DNA of 64,000 nt from NCBI GenBank assembly GCA_051294375.1, contig CM119264.1, positions 17,980,673-18,044,672 on the forward strand, written 5' to 3'. Positions 11,829-24,189 of this stretch are shown here, one piece after another. Both the position numbers and the translations under genes were made by a program. The notes under the pieces are model-generated. The model searched no databases and was not told where the DNA came from. It saw only the letters and a program-made list of their open reading frames with translations. This stretch comes from Paraspadella gotoi (taxonomy: Eukaryota; Chaetognatha). The number at the start of each line of letters is the position of its first letter. Position 1 is the stretch's first letter.

Positions 11829-12183
11829 CATGGGGAATAGCTTGATCGTTCTCCCTCTTTAACTGGACAACGTGGTCCGCGAGAGTCACCGTTGCGGTCT
11901 TAGTCGTCGTCGTGGTCGTCGTCACCCTCGTCGTTGTCTTTGCCGATTGTTTATCTTTCGTTTTTCCTTTCAACGTTTGACTTCGACTGCCACGAGGTGG
12001 CGATGGCGGACTCACTGGTTTCCATGGCGATGCGTGGGGGAATACGATTAAAAATAGAGAGAAGAAGGAAGAACTTCTAACTTATTTTAAAATGATGTGT
12101 GACGCCTAAATTTATTTACGTATTATGTTACTTATTGCCGATCGTCACGAAAAAAAGAAGGAGAGGGAGCGAGAGAGAGAGAG

Positions 12184-12208
12184 NNNNNNNNNNNNNNNNN
12201 NNNNNNNN
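12184..12208. other. 25-N gap between A1 and A2
   Basis: A run of exactly 25 N, the same size as the gaps at 27336 and 46947. Confidence 0.99.
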
Positions 12209-12210
12209 GG

Positions 12211-12532
12211 ATCGCAATGGAGGAAGGGAGAAGAAGGTAAGGATCTCCGCCGTTAGACTCACCAAATGTAGCGTATAGAGTCGCCGTCGAATTGGAAACA
12301 GGAAAGGTGAGAAATTAGAGAAAGACGAATGGAGAGGGAGTGAAGAGGGGCGATAAGGAGTGGAAGGATGCTGAGATGTAGAGAGGTTGGGGCTGAGATG
12401 TAGGGAGTTGGGGCGGCAAGAATATGAAAAACAGGGAAAACGAAAGGAACAGAATTGGGAAGTAGGAAAGAACGAGAACCTTGGAACTCGAGACGATAAT
12501 TAATGAGAAAAATCATTATTAATTAAATCTCC

Positions 12533-12568
<36 letters not shown>

Positions 12569-13737
12569 AGAGGAGAGAGAGAGGAAGAGAGAGCAGAGAG
12601 AAGAAAAGCGAAGGAGGATTCGCATTGTGAACGTAAAATGATTGGCGATTGAAGAAAAGGAGATTTGGTGGGTCGGTGGAAAGAGCGGTGGCGGAGGGAT
12701 GGGGTGGTTGGATCGAGGGCGTGGAGATGTTATCTGTAGGCTACGAGATTAGGAAGGGCGTTTAAAAGAGTTGGGAAGAAAATGTAATGGAAAAAAAAAT
12801 ATTTACCAAATTTACCAAAATTAAAGAGCATTACGAGCCTTTGTAATGGGAAGGTATGAAAAGGAAACAACCGGATAGGAAGGGGATATGAAAGGGAAGA
12901 GCGTGAAGAGGAAGTATAAAAGGGTCGAAGTGTAACAGACGCGAAGTCAAAAAGGGTCACGACTCAAGGGTCACGCGAGAAGGAGGGGCATGGGGGGGGG
13001 GGCGCGAACAGAAATCGGGCGAGGAAATTGGGAAAATGGAGCGGAAAACAGGAGGAGGGGGGGGGAAGGGCTATTGGCTTAGGCCAAAAAGCAGAGATGA
13101 GAAGAGATGGTCTCGAAAAGAGAGTATGAGGCGAGGCCGACCTGCATTTCCCTTCCTCTTGTTGTTGTTTGTTGTTAGTGGTCAACGGTCTCGTCAATCC
13201 CTCCTCATTATCATTGCAATATGTTGTTATCGTCCTGTCTTATGGAATTGCCTCCTAAGCATTTTTCCTTTTGTTTTTAAACTTTATTTTATTCTACCAG
13301 CTTTTACTATATATAGTAGTTTTTAGTTATGTAGTAATGTTTTTTAAATTTTTTCGTCATTCATCGCTGCGACTATAATCATCTGTATTTTGTTAGGTCA
13401 GATTGAATATTCTTTGTCCGAGTGGACCGTTAAATGTTTTCCCATTTTCGTCTTTCCGATTTCTCGCTGCGTCGTCATAATCATGAACAACATGATCATA
13501 CATCATCATCATCTCATCATCATCATCATCATGCATCATCCATCATCATATACACATCGTCGTCGGTTGTCGTCGTCATCATCATCGTCTTCTTTGCTGT
13601 CGTCGTCATAAATCATCAATCATCATCAATCGTCCGTCGTCGTCATCAATGTCTTCTTCGCATGTCGTCGTCAATAATCATCATCACATCCTACGTCGTC
13701 GTGCGTCATCATCGGTCTTCTTTGCTGTCGTCGTCAT

Positions 13738-13774
<37 letters not shown>

Positions 13775-13790
13775 TATCATCATCATCTCA

Positions 13791-13828
<38 letters not shown>

Positions 13829-15207
13829 CCTCGTCCTGTTCTCGTTCTTTCTCGTCATTCGTCGTCAATTCCTCCTCCGTCCTCGCCAAGAATTAATCGC
13901 CTCCACCGGAAGTAGTTTTACGACGAGGAATGGAGGAGTTATCGCGATCCCCATCATCGAAAGCGAGGGTAAGGCCGACGAGCGAGGGAGTTCTATACGT
14001 CGCGAAGAACGTTCTTCTTCGGGTAAGGGTAAGGGTATGGGAAGGTGAGGAGATGCGAAAGCAACGGCGAAGAGAAAAGGGTAAGTGCGGAGGAAACAAT
14101 TGATCAGAATTCTCGGGGTCAAATTTTATGTAGCGGAGGGATAAGATGGTCCGAGGTGATCAGGGTGAGGGGGTGAAAAGGATCGCTAAGGGCGAGTTTG
14201 GGACCCGAAGATAGAGGACTCGACTCGGGGTGAAACTCCGCCACCAAATGGCCATCGAGATGAGTCGAGGTCGATCGCCAAATGTACCGCGAAAAAGGAT
14301 GGCGAACGCAGACGAGACGAAGGTGGCAAACGAGGGAGAAAAAAAAAAGTGGCAGAGGAGAAGGAATGGCGGAGACGAGGAGAGAAGAGGAGGGGGGAGG
14401 GCGGGAGTAGAATGCCGCGCGAAAGACGACACGAGCCCATCTTCCGGTTTAAACCGTCGTTACGGTACAATCGCTACGCACCAGTCACGCGCCAAGAATC
14501 GCATGTCGTCTCGGGTCGCTCGGCAACGCCGGCCTCGATGCGAGCGCTTGAGACTTGACGCGAAGTCGGGTAGGTGTCAACCGCGTCAACCCGTTGTCCC
14601 TTCGTCAAACTAAATCAAGGTCACATGTCCACAGTCCAATCAGACCGATGATCCCGCGCCAAATGGAAAAGTTGATCCGTCGAAACAGGAAATTTTTAAA
14701 TTCTGGCGGCGACTCGACTATATCAAATCGGTGAATCGAGAAGTTTCATAAGACTTATTGCGTGTTGTTCCATGCGTATGTTTTTTGTTATTTATTTACT
14801 GATTTGGATTTTTATTGTTATTGAAAAAAGTTTAAAGAGAAATAAACGCGATGTAAGAAAGAGACGTCGTGGGGCGCGGCGTGTCGCGCAGCGTGACACA
14901 AGCGGGAAAAGCAGACCGTTTCACGTGACGCGTCATGGCGCTTACCGTGGTGAATGCCACGTGACGTGTCACGTGACGAGGTGACTTAATTTCTGACGTC
15001 GCGGTTCGCTGCTTCGTCGCCGAGGGAAGGCGAATTGATTAGAGGGAGAGAGAGAAAAGGGGGGGGATTGTTAAGGGAAAGGGAGAGAGAGAAATAGGGA
15101 GAAGTATGTGGACGAGATTAGGAGAGAGGGAGAGAGAGAGAGGAGAGAGAGAGAGAAGAGAGAGAGAGAGAGGGAGAAGAGAGAGGAGAAGAAGAGAAGA
15201 GAGAGGA

Positions 15208-15260
<53 letters not shown>

Positions 15261-15267
15261 AGAGAGA

Positions 15268-15307
<40 letters not shown>

Positions 15308-15636
15308 ATGGGGAATAGCTGTCGATGTTCTCCCTCTTTAACATGGACAACGTGGTCCGCGAGAATCACCGTATGCGGTCTTAGTCGTCGTCGTGGTCGT
15401 CGTCACCCTCGTCGTTGTCTTTGCCGATTGTTTATCTTTCGTTTTCCTTTCAACGTTTGACTTCGACTGCCACGAGGTGGCGATGGCGGACTCACTGGTT
15501 TCCATGGCGTGCGTGGGGGAATACGATTAAAAATAGAGAGAGAAGAAGAACTTCTAACTTATTTTAAAATGATGTGTGACGCCTAAATTTATTTACGTAT
15601 TATGTTACTTATTGCCGATCGTCACGAAAAAAAGAA

Positions 15637-15650
<14 letters not shown>
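12211..15650. repeat. Copy A2 of the 3.5 kb duplication (noisy, probable gap-fill artefact)
   Basis: It starts just after the 25-N gap with the sequence found at 8672 and follows A1 to its end, differing by frequent one-base indels, especially in homopolymers. It then continues through a GA array into the unique sequence after 15757. Because A2 passes from A1 sequence directly into the right flank, it bridges the gap that A1 ends on. The right edge is blurred by the GA array. Confidence 0.85.
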
Positions 15651-15762
<112 letters not shown>

Positions 15763-16167
15763 GATTTAGTGCTCGCGACCCAACGAAGGCCCGCGGGGAA
15801 ACGAGTCGGATTTTTTTGGTGGCAAAAGTGAAAAAATTGGTTCCTTCAAGAATCCAGAGTCTATAAAAAGTGATTAGAATTGGAGCGAAAAGAGAATCAA
15901 GGATGAGAGATTGTTGTTGGAAATATTCCTTTTTTCCCTTTTTCCCTTTTTCCCTTTTACCCTATTTTCTATCCCATTTCTCATTTTTCTGTCCGACTCT
16001 CTTTCGAGTTTTCTACTCTTTGGGTCCTGTTTTTCCGTAAAAGAAACATCTTTTTAAAACTTTCAAAAATATTAAGATTTCGTGTTTTTTTCGCTTTTGA
16101 GAGAACATTTATATCCGAGGGTCTTCTTTTCTTTCTTTCTGTCATAATATCTGTCTTTCTTTCTTAT

Positions 16168-16177
16168 TTTATTTCGT

Positions 16178-16240
<63 letters not shown>

Positions 16241-16257
16241 CTCTTTCTTTCTTTCTA
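16168..16257. repeat. (TTTC)n microsatellite
   Basis: About 20 TTTC units within a broader pyrimidine-rich stretch (15920-16460). Confidence 0.95.
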
Positions 16258-16538
16258 TTTTCTCACCCGATTCTGTCCTTGTCGACAACCCACCGACATT
16301 TTTCTTTCCTTATTTTTGCCTTTTTTATTTTCCTTTAATCCATTTTATTCGTTGATTTTTTTCCCTTTGTTCCCGTTTGCCTTTTCCTAGTTTTCCTTCT
16401 TCCCCTTCATATTTTTTCCTTTCTCATATCCAATTTTCTCTCTTTTGCTTCTTTCTTCTTTTTTTTCGGCTTTGAATTCCGAAAATCCTCCCGTGATATT
16501 GGGAAAGAAGATAGCGGCGATTCATGGGCGATGAGGAG

Positions 16539-16539
16539 A

Positions 16540-16598
<59 letters not shown>

Positions 16599-16613
16599 AG
16601 AGAGAGAGGGAGA
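16539..16613. repeat. (GA)n array
   Basis: GA repeats with few interruptions. Confidence 0.93.
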
Positions 16614-16903
16614 AATGGCGAATATAAAAGAAAAGCCTAAACCTTTGGCCATGACTCGATTGGCTTGTGACGTCATTTTCGAAACAAAAAAGTGTTTTTA
16701 ATGTCTCCTCGTTCATGGTTCGATGTTAAATGAAAATCTTATTCTCTAAATTATATGATTGTGATCGATTGATTGATTGATTGGTCTTTCGTGTCATCTT
16801 CCATCCACCTCGCCATTTCCATCCACTCCACCATTTCCGCTCGCCTCAACATCCGAAGAGGATGGAAGGCGATGGGCGCGTCTCGGTTCCGGCGGGCGAG
16901 ACC

Positions 16904-16913
16904 CACTTCCGGT
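16904..16913. promoter_or_regulatory. ETS-type site CACTTCCGGT
   Basis: A perfect ETS core (ACCGGAAGTG on the minus strand) lies in a CpG-rich patch (16860-16960). No gene start is visible. Confidence 0.25.
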
Positions 16914-18050
16914 TAGTTAATGGACGCGAATATGGAAATGAATTTCATGCGCGTTCGTTATGACCTTCGCCGAGAGTCGAGGAGTGGAAAATGGTGGAAA
17001 ACTTGTGGGTGGAATGGGGATCGGAGATTGGAAAGGAAGGATGAGGAAATCGTGTAAAAGGGGAGACAGAGTAAGTAAGAGTTTTTATGTAGTCATTCGG
17101 GAATGAAGGGCGAATGAGGGGCAAAGTTATCATAAGTTAAATTTATGTAGGTTAAAGACGATTTGACTGAAAAAGAGTAAAAGTCTGCCTCGCTACTCTT
17201 ATTCATTTTTCGTTTGTTTATTTTGGACCACCGAACGTCGAACTCACTCGAATTGGAAGATTATCTTCCCGACAAAAATCGACTCAATCGAAAATTGGAA
17301 AAGCAAAAATGATAAGAAAAAAAAAAAAAAAAAAACCGTCGAAACTGGAAACGACGTACCACGCCTCGACGAATTCAAACTCGATACGACATACCACGCT
17401 TCGCCTAACTCATCGTCAAATTCATAACTGAAGTCGTCGTAGTCGACACAAACTCCGACACCATTTTTCGCATTTTATCGCGTTGGAGAAAAAAGGAGAT
17501 TCATTTTTTCCATTCAGATTCCATAGGCGCAGTCATCCATAATTATTTTTTCCCTTTCTCCGCCTGACCGCCAGAGACCGCCATAGACCGCCATAGAACG
17601 CTTTCATCGGTTTCAGCTCGTGGAATCGAGGAATTCGCCGTCGGCGTCACTCAACATTTCTCGTGCCTTCACGCGACCTCTCACACTCTTTCCAAAAAGT
17701 TCACGCTTTCGTCCCCAGAGGCGATCACCGATTTTCACCCCATATCTCTTTCCTTTCATTGCTTTTTTTTTCGATCTTACGAAGAAGTGAGTGTCAACCT
17801 CGATTTTCTTCGCAATATTCTTTAAATTATTATAATATTACTTTCTATGTTAAGTAAGGAGGAAACCGATGACGAGCTAAAACGAAATGATTTATAGTAA
17901 TTCATAGAAATACTCTTCGCTGAAATCTGAAGATATTAACTTGGTAATTTCAATTAGGCGAACTCAAAAAAAAAAAAAAATCAAATGGGAGGAACATTTT
18001 TTTCTTCCTTTCCTCTCTTCGCCCCACTCACCTCACAATCTCGACTTCAT

Positions 18051-18262
18051 TTCTTCGTCGTCGTTGTCGTCGTTGTCGTCCTCTGCCCTCCAGCTTTTAA
18101 GAACGCTTGACGAGGATGGCAAGGTAGGGAGCATGGCATGGCAAAACCATTGATGACCTCCGACATTTAATCTTGCGAGTAAGTTCTACAAATTTTAAAA
18201 AAGCATCATCATCATCATTATCATCATCATCATCATCATCATCGTCATCATCATCATCATCT
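18051..18262. repeat. GTC and ATC triplet tracts
   Basis: An interrupted GTC/GTT tract at 18055-18085 and an ATC tract at 18205-18262; repeated in B2 (28265-28475). Confidence 0.9.
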
Positions 18263-18596
18263 TTTTTTTCACGCTGTCCGCGTATCACCGACGCGGCGTC
18301 GGCGTCTTTGCCTCTTCTGGCATCTGGAAGAAGATGCAGGCGAAGACGCTTCCTCATTCATCAAAGCCTGACAGGTGCAAGACTCGCGCCTGGGGGTGTG
18401 GGACTGAGGGAAGGAAAAAGAGAGCGAGGGATAGAGAGGGAGAAAGAGAAACTGAGAGAGAGAGAGAGAGAGAGAGTGAAAAAAAGAAATAGTAGTGAAG
18501 AAGTTGTGGAGATCTGGCGTCGATCGGAAAGCGAGTGACGAGTTGGTCATCTTCCCTTCATTTCAGCGGCCGATCGACCTTTGACTTCAGAGAAAG

Positions 18597-18597
<1 letters not shown>

Positions 18598-18661
<64 letters not shown>

Positions 18662-18662
18662 A
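18598..18662. repeat. (GA)n array
   Basis: A pure GA run; B2 counterpart is about 28990-29065. Confidence 0.95.
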
Positions 18663-18847
18663 TTAGAATTAAAATGAAACTTATGGATGGCGGCTTCAGT
18701 CACTATTTTTGGGCCTTCAAAAGCTACTTTACTAAAGACAGTCTTTTGTTTGTCTAACTTAACTATTACTTAATGGGGTAAAAAAAAACGGTAAGTCACA
18801 GCCAAACCTATAAAAGCGTAGTAGTTTTTATATAAAAACAGCGTGAC

Positions 18848-18849
18848 GC

Positions 18850-18881
<32 letters not shown>

Positions 18882-18882
18882 T
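18848..18882. repeat. (GAC)n array
   Basis: About 12 GAC units within a CGCC-flanked tract; B2 counterpart is 29300-29341. Confidence 0.93.
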
Positions 18883-19103
18883 CACAAAGAAGCAATCCTG
18901 GCTCGATAAAAAGAGCTGGAACAAATGAACACTCTTCATGGTACCTTCCAAGAAGATCCTAACCTAACATATATTCTATCAATTTGGTGAAATGTTAATG
19001 AATTTTGTAAGTATTTTTTTAAAGTTATCATGTTAAAGTCTAAAGCTACGTCAGCTGAAATATGAATGGGTATTGATTACAAACAGTTGCATTTTGTCAA
19101 ACT

Positions 19104-19118
19104 GAGAGAGAGAGGAGA

Positions 19119-19200
<82 letters not shown>
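19104..19200. repeat. (GA)n array
   Basis: GA repeats of nearly 100 bases; shorter and more interrupted in B2 (29570-29660). Confidence 0.95.
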
Positions 19201-19202
<2 letters not shown>

Positions 19203-19671
19203 TGACGAAAACACGAAAAGAACAAAAGAACCGTTAGTTAGAATTTGAATAACCTGTAAACCAACTGTTTCTATGTAATCAAAACAGTTTTAAAAAAGAA
19301 TCAATATAAATAAATACGTATATAAAAAATACGCAGAAGGGAGTAAATGTTGATGTTAGTAATCGTGGTTTTTGCCCCCGCCCCCCCTCGCTTCGGACTC
19401 TCAATGATTCTTTCATCATTCACTTTCGTATTAAAAGATTGACCTTTTCTCCGCAGGTCTCCCCGCGTTTCCTCTTCCTCCTCCTCCTCCTCCTCTTCCT
19501 CCTCCTCCTCCTCTTTCAGATTCGAATTTGTTCGGGCCTTGCTTCTTTATTCACAGACGAATTCCTGACCAGATTTCTACGAGGGCGTCGGAATGTTTTG
19601 CTTGATGATAGCGGTTTTTTTAAAGTTGTCGACTCGTTTGTAGCGATGAGGGAAGTGTTATTTTCATTTTA

Positions 19672-19772
19672 TCTCTCTTCTCTCTCTCTCTTCTCTCTCT
19701 CTCTCTCTCTTCTTCCTCTCTCTCTCTCTCTCTCCTCGTTCTCATGTCTCTCTCGTCTCTCTCCTCTCTCTC
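19672..19772. repeat. (CT)n array
   Basis: An interrupted CT run; B2 (30131-30218) is purer. Confidence 0.9.
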
Positions 19773-20154
19773 CGCTCCTTTCAACCGACTTTCCCCTTCC
19801 TTTACATTTCCCGCCACATCCCCGTCACTCTGCTCTGATTCAATTTACGAGTAAAAGCTTTCTTGGTCTCCTTTATGCCCGGAGATACCTGACTAAGGTT
19901 CCGTTCTTTCAAAGCCAACGCTTGTTTACTTCGGTTGTTTACTTTAGTCGAAAAAACAAACAAAGGGCCGCAAGAAGTGAAGACCCCGGGGTAAAGGGAG
20001 AGAAGCAAGGAAGAGGCTATCAAATTTTCATGACAATCCATTCTAAATTTCAAAGGCAAACAGCGACAGATCTCCACCGACACAAGATCGCCTGAAGTGA
20101 CTCTCGGGAGATATTTTATGGTCGGTCGAATGGACACAAAGTCATTACTTATGT

Positions 20155-20262
20155 ATAATATATATTATATTATTATTATTATTATTATATTTTTATATTA
20201 TATTAATATATATTACGTATGTATAATATATTTATGTATATTAAATTTATTCATGATATAAC
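20155..20262. repeat. AT-rich (ATT)n/(TA)n patch
   Basis: TATATT and ATT repeats with TACGTATG; nearly identical in B2 (30585-30690). Confidence 0.85.
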
Positions 20263-20581
20263 TTTTTTGGCAAAAAATTATCAGGTACACATTCCACAAA
20301 CATTAAGGGTATCCATATGAATATCCAGTAGAAAAAAAAAATTAAAAAAATCATAAGCGAAAAAATTCACTGAAATTCACTAATAACAATAATATCTTAT
20401 ATCCCTCATGCAAAATTTTTCACAATCTTTAAAAATCGGAAAGAACTTTTGACTCAATTTGGTCGAGTAAAAAATCCCATGGTCGTCCAGAGGTTCTCAT
20501 CCTTGATGGTGATTATTTATGTATTATTTTACTCCTGCGACGTGAGATAATGGTGTTTTTACTGTCTCCACGCCGAACGAT

Positions 20582-20582
20582 G

Positions 20583-20629
<47 letters not shown>

Positions 20630-20700
20630 CTCTCTCCTCCTCTCTCTCTCTCTGTCGTCTCTCTCTCTCTCATCTCTATCCTCTCTTCTCTACTCTCTAA
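20582..20700. repeat. (CT)n array
   Basis: CT repeats with CATCC, GTCT and CATCT interruptions. Confidence 0.9.
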
Positions 20701-21464
20701 CGTTTCGTCTCCTTCCATCTTTATCCCTTTTTTCTATTTTCCTCTATTTTTTTTCTCTCCTTCTCTCCTTGTTTCTCCGACTCTGTATTTTCCAATTTTT
20801 TTCAATCTCTTTAACTCACTCCGTATTTTTTTCTACGCGTCTGTCACTTTCTGTTTCTCCTCGTATCCTTTTCTCATTTTCTCCCCTTTCCTCCCTCTCT
20901 ACCTCCCTCTCTCTCTTCGCTCCTTTCGACACCATCTTTTCTCTCCCCGTCGCTCGTCATCTTCTTTTCTTGGGATGAATTTCGACTTTTAATGGCCTTC
21001 GAGTTGAGACTCTAGTCCCGCGTCGTCACGGGGCGAGGCGCTTAAGCATCTTTTCCGCGGCTCCGATTGGACGAACCGTCTCGTCGCCTCGACGCCATTG
21101 GGTAGGATTCTCAAACGACTTATTCTATTTTGTATCCGAGAAACGAGAACGCGATTGGTCGAAACGCGCGCAACGAGGTCGCTCAATGGAGGGATTCCTC
21201 GGTTGGCGGGAAGATAACGTGAGAAAAGAATCGATAGTGAAGAGAGGGAGAGAGCGAGAGAAACGGAGAGAGAAAACAAAAAGAAAAGGAAAAAAAAAAG
21301 CGAAGAAAGCGAAAAGAAAGAATATGGAACGAAAAAAAAAAATACCAGAGAGAAAGAATGAAGTCCGCGCAGAATGAAATTCTGGGCTTCTGACACGAGC
21401 TTTGTTGTGCGTGGAGGGAGAGAGAACGAGCAAGAGACTGTGTTATAGAAAATATGGGAGAGAC

Positions 21465-21477
<13 letters not shown>

Positions 21478-21530
<53 letters not shown>
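21478..21530. repeat. (GAAA)n/(GA)n array
   Basis: Short GAAA units pass into a pure GA run; repeated in B2 (31880-31965). Confidence 0.9.
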
Positions 21531-21532
<2 letters not shown>

Positions 21533-22072
21533 CAGTGCAAAAGCTGAAGAGCGTGTTATAGACTACGTGACCTCATTACATGATGACCCTACAATGATAG
21601 TTCCGGTTGTTAAACAGGGTTATGTGTGAGAGAGAGAGAAAGCAGGAGAAAATAGAAAGAGAGACGGATGAGAGGGTGAGAAGGAGCGAAACAGTTTAAA
21701 TCCGCGAATACGAAGGATCCACTCCTGCGTAAAGAACGATAACGAGCGGAGTAATAAAAGGAAGAAGAGTAAAAGCGGATAAAAAATTTACTGAGTGAAA
21801 AAAAGAAACTAAGTGTAAAACTAGAAGTAAAACTGCCGATAGCAGAAACGATAACGCTCAAGTTTCAATCATATCTCGCTTTGTCAGTGAATTTTAAAAT
21901 CCAAAGTTCTAAATTCTCTTTCGTCTTCGAGTTCTGTGGTCAACCAAACTTGAAGCTAATTTTTAAAAGTCACAGATATTTTTATTATATATTTTTTCTG
22001 TTTTTGTTTTCTTTCCGAATTTACATTTTTGTACCAAATATATATTGTACTACAATCTCCTGTTTCTCCTCA

Positions 22073-22075
22073 CAG
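22073..22075 (+). promoter_or_regulatory. Putative 3' splice site upstream of the ephrin coding exon
   Basis: A pyrimidine-rich run (CTCCTGTTTCTCCTCACAG) ends at 22075 and has the form of a 3' splice site. The sequence is identical in B2. If used, it makes the ephrin exon start at 22076 and puts an upstream non-coding or coding exon further left. Confidence 0.35.
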
Positions 22076-22231
22076 AAAATGACCTGACGACGTGAACCGA
22101 TCTGCAAGGATCGAAGTTTTTCTCACAGATCAAGGACGTCACCGTCACCGTCACCGTCATCGTCGACGCCGTCATCGTCGGCATCGTCGACGCGCATCTT
22201 CAACTCCTTCGACTCCAAACTCAGCGTTGAG

Positions 22232-23238
22232 ATGTTCCTTCTTCTCGAGGACATCGACGCCGTGGGTTCCGGCGTTCCTCGTCGGCGCCGCTTTTTGGCA
22301 CCGTCGGACTCAGAACGGCGAGAGATGACGGCGCCGTTGAAGCCTTCATCGTCGCATTGCAGACGAAAGGCGCTGCCGGTGTCGTCGTCGTCGTCGTCGT
22401 CGTCATCGACGTCGAGTCGCGATTCGGATTTTCGATCGTCGATTTCTCGTCGCCGATCGAATCTTTGGAGAGAAGATCGAACTGCGACGCCATCGACGAC
22501 TCAACGAGCGTCGATAACGCCACTCACCCCCTTCGCCTCCTCCGCCTCTACCCCTCTCTCCCCTTCACCCCCGATTTCCCTCCTTCACGACTCAGCTCCT
22601 CATTCTCCCTCGATCGAAAATAGATGGCGTCCACCGCCGGAGCCGCGCCGCCGTCGCCCAACGAATTCGGGCGCCGGTTCTCGCGTCTCAGATGCGAGGG
22701 CGGAGGCCGGCGTTGAAGGATCGTCGGAAGCGACAAAGACGGCGGCGCTGGCCTCTGCGACGACGAGGCCCGAGCGTTTATCGTCGACGCCGTTTTCAAC
22801 GTCTCCGTCGCCGAACTCTGCAACGAATCGGCCGGTTTCGGACGAATCAATTGTCGCCGAGTCGTCGTCCGCCGCCGCCGTCGTCGCCGCTAACGCCGCC
22901 GTCACCCCGAAACTTTACTCAAGCTTTTTCCCGTCACGTCCTTCACTTTTTTCACCGCCATCGTCGGCGTCTTCGTCGTCGTCGGCATCGTCGCCCTCAT
23001 CGACGTCATCTCATAAAAACTTTTGGCCTTTCGTCTGTGCGATGTTACTTCGACTCGTCTCACCTCCGTCGCTCAAAAGATGGCGCTTCGTAACGGCGGC
23101 GGCGGCGTCGTCGTCGTCGCTGGCCACCGTCTCCCTCGTGCTCACGATCCTCATTCACTCGACCCTCGTGACGTCGACCGACTCCGCCGGAAGTTACAGA
23201 GTCTTGGACCCAATCTACTGGAACTCTTCTAACCCAAT
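22232..23238 (+). CDS. Ephrin, 5' coding exon (partial: signal/anchor segment and start of ephrin domain)
   Basis: Ephrins are membrane-bound ligands of Eph receptor tyrosine kinases used in axon guidance and cell sorting. The last 66 residues of this frame carry the identification: a hydrophobic stretch (about residues 286-315) followed by YRVLDPIYWNSSNP (about 322-335). WNSSNP after a [VI]-Y/W lead is the opening signature of the ephrin receptor-binding domain. The frame then meets a good donor, AAT|GTGAGT, with the exon ending at 23238 in phase 2; vertebrate ephrin genes, as I recall, also break close to this point. The start is uncertain. ATG 22232 gives about 270 Ser/Pro/Arg-rich residues before the hydrophobic segment, while ATG 23042 gives a conventional signal-peptide-like start. 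An acceptor-like CTCCTCACAG ends at 22075, so the exon may begin at 22076 with 5' UTR. The rest of the receptor-binding domain was not found downstream, so exon 2 is probably beyond the window or in a gap. Confidence 0.75.
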
Positions 23239-23529
23239 GTGAGTTTGATGGGGGAGAAAGAGAAAAAAGAGAAAGAGAGAGTGAGATAATAAGAGAAAGA
23301 AAGACAAAGAAAGACAAAGAAAGACAGAGGAAAAACATATTCAGTAAAACCATTATTACTATGTCTATGACATTCTGGCATTTTGACGTCAGTTTTGAAT
23401 TCGTATTAAATTGCTAAATAATTATAAATTCTTTGTCTTGAGACTGAACAGATTATTGAAAAAAAAATAAAGAAAGATGGAAAAAACGCGATGGAGAGTA
23501 AGAGAGAGAAATGGGGAGAGAGAGAGAGA

Positions 23530-23696
23530 NNNNNNNNNNNNNNNNNNNNNNNNNNNNNNNNNNNNNNNNNNNNNNNNNNNNNNNNNNNNNNNNNNNNNNN
23601 NNNNNNNNNNNNNNNNNNNNNNNNNNNNNNNNNNNNNNNNNNNNNNNNNNNNNNNNNNNNNNNNNNNNNNNNNNNNNNNNNNNNNNNNNNNNNNNN
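23530..23696. other. 167-N gap in a GA array
   Basis: GA repeats enter the left edge. The B2 copy replaces it with GA repeats only, so no gene is expected inside. Confidence 0.99.
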
Positions 23697-23836
23697 GACG
23701 GGGCGATTCATGCCTCCCTCTTTTGTTTGCCGTGGGACGGAAAAACGCCATTTCAACGCGAATATCGGATAACATTTATTGGCTAAAGGCGAAAAGCTTT
23801 AATCGAATTCTCTCATTAGAAATGCATCTAAACTTC

Positions 23837-23841
23837 TCTCT

Positions 23842-23908
<67 letters not shown>

Positions 23909-23912
23909 TCTC
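23837..23912. repeat. (CT)n array
   Basis: A CT run between the 167-N gap and the thymosin 3' end; B2 counterpart is 34161-34242. Confidence 0.93.
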
Positions 23913-24015
23913 TCGACGGAGGATTCGCATTCGTTGTTTGTTCTTCTCTTCTTTCTCGGCCTCCTCCTCCTCATCCCTCTTCGCCGCTCTCGTCAAACAT
24001 CCTCACCTTTCCTCC

Positions 24016-24021
24016 TTTATT
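24016..24021 (-). terminator. Poly(A) signal of the beta-thymosin gene
   Basis: TTTATT on the plus strand gives AATAAA on the minus strand, about 170 bases past the thymosin TAG, a normal 3' UTR distance. The same hexamer is kept in the B2 copy at 34345-34350. The cleavage site was not identified. Confidence 0.5.
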
Positions 24022-24189
24022 GTTTCATCCAAACAAATTGTTCTTTTTTTCTTAATTTTTTTCATCTCTTTTTATTCTCTCTCCCTCGCCTTAGTCCCTT
24101 CCCAAAAGACTGCCTCTCAACCGCCCTGTTTTCTCCTCGCACTCATCCCCCTCAATTTTCTTACCCCCTTCCAACGCCCTCGTTTCTCT

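Larger units (their letters stand above)
8672..12183. repeat. Copy A1 of a 3.5 kb direct duplication
   Basis: This interval is collinear with 12211-15650. Landmarks in order in both are: a short GAGATGTAG(A/G)GAG repeat, a GA array, an ATC/GTC array, an ACCGGAAGTA site, a CpG-rich block, paired TCACGTGA palindromes and a large GA array. A1 ends in a GA array at a 25-N gap. I take A1 as the more accurate copy. Confidence 0.9.
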
